A stretch of 64,000 bases of DNA from Nocardia terrae. GTDB lineage: Bacteria; Actinomycetota; Actinomycetes; Mycobacteriales; Mycobacteriaceae. The position numbers and the translations under genes were made by a program. A model generated the notes under the pieces. It had not been told where the DNA came from. It ran no database searches and saw nothing but the letters and a program-made list of their open reading frames with translations. The DNA lies in assembly GCF_009760405.1 (NCBI RefSeq), contig NZ_WRPP01000003.1, positions 62,001-126,000 of the forward strand, given 5' to 3'. Shown one piece after another: positions 61,350 to 64,000 of the stretch (its first letter is position 1; every line of letters begins with the position of its first letter).

Positions 61350-64000
61350 ATGGATCGGTTCTCCCCCGCGACCAGAGAGTGGTTCGACGGTGCGTTTCCC
61401 GCGCCCACGGCCGCGCAGTTGGGGGCGTGGGAATCGATCGCGGCGGGGCAGCACACGCTGGTGGTCGCGCCCACCGGGTCGGGTAAGACGCTGTCGGCAT
61501 TCTTGTGGGCGATCGATCGGCTGGCTACCCGGGAGCCCGCCGAGGGGCCGCGCAAGACGTCGGTGCTCTATATCTCGCCGTTGAAGGCGCTGGCGGTGGA
61601 TGTCGAGCGGAATCTGCGGGCGCCGCTGGTGGGGGTCACGCAGACGGCCAAACGGCTGGGGGTGGACGCGCCCGAGATCCGGGTGGGGGTGCGGTCGGGG
61701 GATACGTCCGCGGCGGATCGGCGGAGCATGCAGCGCACGCCGCCGGACATTCTGATCACCACGCCGGAATCGCTGTTTCTGATGTTGACCTCGGCGGCGC
61801 GGGAGACGCTGAGCGGGGTGCACACGGTGATCGTGGACGAGGTGCACGCCATAGCGGGGTCCAAACGCGGTGCGCACCTGGCGCTTTCCTTGGCCCGGCT
61901 GGATCTGATGACCGAGCGGCCCGCCCAGCGGATCGGACTCTCGGCGACCGTGCGACCGCCCGAGGAGGTGGGCCGGTTCCTGGTCGGGAGCGCGCCGATC
62001 ACCATCGTGTCGCCGCCCGCGCCCAAGACCTTCGACCTGTCGGTGCGCGTGCCGGTGCCGGATATGACCGAACCCGATGCGGGCGGTGAGGATTCGGATC
62101 AGCCGGGGTCGATCTGGCCGCATGTGGACGAGGCCATCGTGGATCTGGTGCTCGAGCATCGGTCGTCGATCGTGTTCGCGAATTCGCGGCGGCTCTCCGA
62201 GCGGCTCACCGCGCGGCTGAACGAGGCGTACCAGGCCCGCATCGGCGAGGCGGTGGACACCGAGCACAAGCCGCCCGCGCAGCTGGGCGCCTCGACCGAG
62301 GTGATCCACGGCGCCACAACGCTGTTGGCGCGCGCCCACCACGGGTCGGTCAGCAAGGAACAGCGCGCGCTCATCGAAGATGATCTCAAAAGCGGGCGGC
62401 TGCGCTGTGTGGTGGCCACCAGCAGTCTCGAGCTCGGCATCGACATGGGCGCGGTGGAATTGGTCGTGCAGGTGGAGGCCCCGCCATCGGTGGCCTCCGG
62501 GCTGCAACGGGTGGGCCGCGCCGGACACCAGGTGGGCGAGATCTCGCGCGGCGTCATCTTCCCCAAGCATCGGACCGACGTCATCCATTGCGCGGTGGCG
62601 TCCATGCGCATGACGGCCGGACAGATCGAGGAACTCCAGGTGCCCGCGCACCCGCTCGACATCCTCGCCCAGCAGACCGTGGCGGCCTGCGCCCTGGAGC
62701 CGATCGACGCCGACGCCTGGTTCGAGACGGTGCGCGGCACCGGAAGCTATGCGGCGCTGCCCCGTTCGGCCTACGAGTCGGTGCTGGACCTGCTGGCCGG
62801 ACGCTACCCCTCCGACGAGTTCGCCGAGCTGCGCCCGCGCATCGTGTGGGATCGCGACGCGGGCACCCTCACCGGCCGCCCCGGCGCGCAACGGCTGGCC
62901 GTCACCTCGGGCGGCGCGATCCCCGACCGCGGCCTGTTCCCGGTCTTCATGGTCGGCGAAAAAGCCTCCCGCGTAGGCGAACTCGATGAGGAGATGGTCT
63001 ACGAGTCGCGGGTGGGCGACGTCTTCGCCCTCGGCGCGACCAGCTGGCGCATCGAGGAGATCACCTTCGACCGCGTGCTGGTGACCCCCGCCTTCGGCCT
63101 GCCCGGCCGACTCCCCTTCTGGCACGGCGATTCCCTCGGTCGCCCCGCCGAATTGGGTGCGGCCCTGGGCGAATTCGTGCGGCTGGCCGGACAGGCGGTC
63201 GAGCAGCATCGCGCCGGCGGGCGGGCGGGCGCGCCGACAGGCTCCCGGACCGGAAAGTTCGATCCGGCCGAGCAGGATCGCGCCGGCGGCGGGCGGTCGT
63301 CGGCCCGAGCCAGACCGGCGGCGGGTAAAGCCCACCCGGTCGACTTGACCACGGCCCTGGTGGAATTCGCGGCGGGCGGACCCGATCCCGCCGGAGAGCC
63401 GGTGACCGGAGCAGACGAGGGCACCGACAGCGGGTCCGCGGGGCCAAAGGGCCGGAGCGCAAAGGGCCGGAGCGCCGCGGGTGCGAAGCGCGACGGCCAG
63501 GGGGCGCGGAAGACGAAATCCGCTGCGGGCAAGGCGAAGTCCGCGCCCGAGACCGAGCTCGAGCGGGTGTCGCGGGCGGCGGGGCTGGACGAGAACGCGA
63601 CCGGGAATCTGGTGTCGCTGCTGGCGGAGCAGCGGGAGGCGACCGGGCAGTTGCCGACGGACAAGACGTTGCTGGTGGAGCGGTTTCGGGATGAGCTCGG
63701 GGACTGGCGGGTGGTGTTGCATTCGCCGTATGGGCTGCCGGTGCACGCGCCGTGGGCGTTGGCGGTGGCGGCGCGGCTGCGGGAGCGGTTCGGGGTGGAT
63801 GCCGCGCCGACGCCGTCGGATGACGGGATCGTGGTGCGGCTGCCGGATACGACCGATGATCCGCCGGGGGCGGAGTTGTTCGTGTTCGAGACCGATGAGA
63901 TCGATGATCTGGTGACCGAACAGGTCGGTGGGTCGGCGCTTTTCGCGTCGCGGTTCCGGGAGTGCGCGGCGCGGGCGCTGCTGCTGCCGCGGCGGGATCC
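61350..64000 (+). CDS. lhr: Lhr-type ATP-dependent helicase, N-terminal part (runs off the right edge)
   Basis: 883 residues in the window. Walker A VVAPTGSGKT, motif II IVDEVHA, SAT motif LSATVRPPEEV, then the C-terminal RecA lobe with GVRSGDTSA-like and VVATSSLELGIDMGAVELVV and GLQRVGRAGHQVGE, and the Lhr WH/beta domain that follows. Repair-associated, 3'-5' superfamily 2 helicase, in the Rv3296 position. Residues about 610-735 (63190-63555) are a Gly/Ala/Lys/Arg-rich low-complexity insertion that I do not recall in mycobacterial Lhr. ATG 61350 start. Large antisense open frames here are shadows. Confidence 0.93.
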   Translation, partial: MDRFSPATREWFDGAFPAPTAAQLGAWESIAAGQHTLVVAPTGSGKTLSAFLWAIDRLATREPAEGPRKTSVLYISPLKALAVDVERNLRAPLVGVTQTAKRLGVDAPEIRVGVRSGDTSAADRRSMQRTPPDILITTPESLFLMLTSAARETLSGVHTVIVDEVHAIAGSKRGAHLALSLARLDLMTERPAQRIGLSATVRPPEEVGRFLVGSAPITIVSPPAPKTFDLSVRVPVPDMTEPDAGGEDSDQPGSIWPHVDEAIVDLVLEHRSSIVFANSRRLSERLTARLNEAYQARIGEAVDTEHKPPAQLGASTEVIHGATTLLARAHHGSVSKEQRALIEDDLKSGRLRCVVATSSLELGIDMGAVELVVQVEAPPSVASGLQRVGRAGHQVGEISRGVIFPKHRTDVIHCAVASMRMTAGQIEELQVPAHPLDILAQQTVAACALEPIDADAWFETVRGTGSYAALPRSAYESVLDLLAGRYPSDEFAELRPRIVWDRDAGTLTGRPGAQRLAVTSGGAIPDRGLFPVFMVGEKASRVGELDEEMVYESRVGDVFALGATSWRIEEITFDRVLVTPAFGLPGRLPFWHGDSLGRPAELGAALGEFVRLAGQAVEQHRAGGRAGAPTGSRTGKFDPAEQDRAGGGRSSARARPAAGKAHPVDLTTALVEFAAGGPDPAGEPVTGADEGTDSGSAGPKGRSAKGRSAAGAKRDGQGARKTKSAAGKAKSAPETELERVSRAAGLDENATGNLVSLLAEQREATGQLPTDKTLLVERFRDELGDWRVVLHSPYGLPVHAPWALAVAARLRERFGVDAAPTPSDDGIVVRLPDTTDDPPGAELFVFETDEIDDLVTEQVGGSALFASRFRECAARALLLPRRD

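Noticed and set aside
61221..63746. An open minus-strand frame of about 841 codons across lhr
   Set aside because: Antisense to an unmistakable helicase; translation has no recognisable motif and is His/Arg/Gly-rich.

Overview
The window is GC-rich, densely coding actinobacterial chromosome, most likely from a Nocardia or a close relative in the Corynebacteriales. Three things point there. Codons end overwhelmingly in G or C and many starts are GTG or TTG. Mycothiol-type and mycolate-lineage gene families are present. Most importantly, the second half keeps the gene neighbourhood that runs from about Rv3274c to Rv3296 in Mycobacterium tuberculosis: fadE25, purE, purK, a GtrA protein, a PH-domain protein, birA, accA3, sseA, maf, accE5, accD5, lat, lrpA, pcd, a TetR gene and lhr. 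The species assignment is an inference; no rRNA or tRNA gene was seen.

Layout. 1-5.4 kb: an SNF2 helicase cut by the window edge, a small unknown protein, an HNH-nuclease-like exported protein, a TetR/methyltransferase divergent pair and a rhodanese. 5.6-11.1 kb: a BenE transporter, then an Lrp-type regulator divergent from an E1alpha-E1beta-E2 2-oxoacid dehydrogenase operon (probably branched-chain). 11.1-17.4 kb: a thioesterase with a structured leader, an AraC/NmrA divergent pair, an MFS transporter with a very long central loop, and a MarR/MFS efflux pair with two inverted-repeat operators. 17.5-19.4 kb: a three-gene peptidase, mycothiol-enzyme and HIT operon. 19.7-22.6 kb: the proton-translocating transhydrogenase operon pntAA-pntAB-pntB. 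22.6-29.9 kb: regulators, an SDR, a GroES-like protein, a TetR-controlled drug exporter, a GlcD-type FAD oxidase, a small GNAT protein and a secreted protein.

29.9-46 kb: fadE25 with an operator-rich promoter, purE-purK, GtrA, a PrrA/PrrB-like two-component pair split by a 98-108 bp-period direct repeat, a second two-component pair, a PH-domain membrane protein, an acyl-ACP desaturase, two tandem Ser/Thr kinases and birA. 46-53.8 kb: the biotin-dependent acyl-CoA carboxylase set (accA3, accD5, accE5), with an SseA-type sulfurtransferase that has lost its catalytic cysteine, a cysteine-bearing HTH regulator with a C-terminal 24-bp tandem repeat, and maf. BirA would charge AccA3 with biotin, and the AccA3/AccD5/AccE5 complex would supply malonyl- or methylmalonyl-CoA.

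53.8-54.7 kb is the only decayed stretch: a beta-propeller gene fragment abuts a degenerate IS605-type tnpB with a recognisable transposon right end / omega-RNA 3' motif. 54.7-58.2 kb: the lysine epsilon-aminotransferase pathway (lat, lrpA, pcd). 58.2-64 kb: an SDR/patatin operon divergent from a TetR gene, a histidine phosphatase and the start of lhr, which carries a long low-complexity insertion.

No CRISPR array, prophage or intact insertion sequence was found. The points most worth a second look are the tnpB/omega-RNA relic, the Cys-to-Ser SseA, the repeat array between the two-component genes, the 23-bp triplication across the accA3 stop codon, and the structured leader of the thioesterase gene.
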